From CAZXYF01 sp964644705 (GTDB lineage: Bacteria; Planctomycetota; Brocadiia; SM23-32): DNA of 6,477 nucleotides. The notes beneath the pieces were generated by a model. It was not told the origin of the DNA, searched no databases, and saw only the letters and a list, made by a program, of their open reading frames with translations. This document shows, in pieces, positions 6,201-6,477 of this stretch; the stretch's first letter is position 1; each line of letters starts with the position of its first letter. The DNA lies in NCBI GenBank assembly GCA_964644705.1, contig CAZXYF010000183.1:1-6477 (forward strand), read 5' to 3'. Both the position numbers and the translations under genes were made by a program.

Positions 6201-6365
6201 AATTCTTCCTTTTCCCAGAGGAGTGGAGAGCTGGGCCAAGCGGCTGACAATAAGTGCGTTCCGGTTTTTATCTTCTTGAGCCCCAGGGGGGCGGATTCAT
6301 ACTAGCCCGACATGGAGCGATCTGACGGATCGCGGAATGTTGGGTTTTGGTTGTTTTGGATGTTT
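6201..6365. other. Upstream region of the DUF2007 gene, with a small hairpin
   Basis: This holds the ribosome-binding site of the DUF2007 gene and presumably its promoter, although I see no strong -10/-35 pair on the minus strand. A 6-bp hairpin (GCGATC, loop TGACG, GATCGC) lies at 6317-6333 and is followed on the + strand by a G/T-rich run. No gene is visible. Confidence 0.4.
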
Positions 6366-6448
6366 ATGAGCTGAAGGCTCATTTCAAATGTTTATGGCCG
6401 GTTTTGCGGGGCTTCGTTGATCAATTTTGAAATGAGCTTTCAGCTCAT
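6366..6448. repeat. Pair of inverted palindromic repeats (REP/BIME-like)
   Basis: The 23 bp at 6366-6388 and 6426-6448 are reverse complements at 22 of 23 positions. Each arm is itself palindromic: ATGAGC-TGAAG-GCTCAT on the left and ATGAGC-TTTCA-GCTCAT on the right. Two inverted palindromes 37 bp apart are the layout of REP pairs (BIMEs), which are usually mobilised by RAYT transposases. The same DNA could also fold into one long stem acting as a bidirectional terminator. The sequence to the right edge has no gene. Confidence 0.65.
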
Positions 6449-6477
6449 CCATTTATTTTCCATCTCATACCCAAGAT

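Noticed and set aside
1..6477. CRISPR array, tRNA or rRNA gene
   Set aside because: There are no regularly spaced direct repeats, and no cloverleaf or rRNA-like sequence was recognised.

Overview
The window looks like a stretch of chromosome from an uncultured, moderately GC-rich bacterium, most likely of the Planctomycetes-Verrucomicrobia-Lentisphaerae-Kiritimatiellota type. This is an inference from gene content: a tandem acetyl-xylan-esterase-like hydrolase, a uroporphyrinogen-decarboxylase-like protein of the MtaA type and a DUF2007 membrane protein. Spacers full of short hairpin repeats point the same way. A run of 10 N at 3996-4005 shows that this is a scaffold join, so the order of the two sides is less certain than the rest.

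Layout. 1-599 has no convincing gene but holds several strong hairpins and one copy of a 43-bp repeat. 600-2774 (+) encodes a 724-residue protein with two alpha/beta-hydrolase domains. The first keeps a normal nucleophile motif (GHSRNGK); the second has Gly where the catalytic Ser should be. 2888-3829 (+) encodes a Trp-rich protein of a family I recognise only as uncharacterised, and its 5' end looks damaged. 3830-4650 is non-coding. It holds the second, inverted copy of the 43-bp repeat abutting the assembly gap, small hairpins, a 228-bp MITE-like element with perfect 27-bp terminal inverted repeats, a third short copy of the repeat core as a perfect hairpin, and an extended -10 promoter. 4651-5661 (+) encodes the URO-D-like protein. 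5658-6200 (-) encodes a DUF2007 protein with two C-terminal membrane helices, and its stop overlaps the preceding gene's stop by 4 bp. 6300-6477 is another hairpin and inverted-repeat region.

How the genes might work together. The esterase and the Trp-rich protein are co-directional, 113 bp apart, and could be co-transcribed. The URO-D-like gene has its own promoter candidate and the DUF2007 gene is divergently placed, so these appear to be independent units. I see no defence, secretion, CRISPR or biosynthetic system. The more interesting content is the changed active site in the second hydrolase domain, the damaged gene, and the repeat structures between genes.
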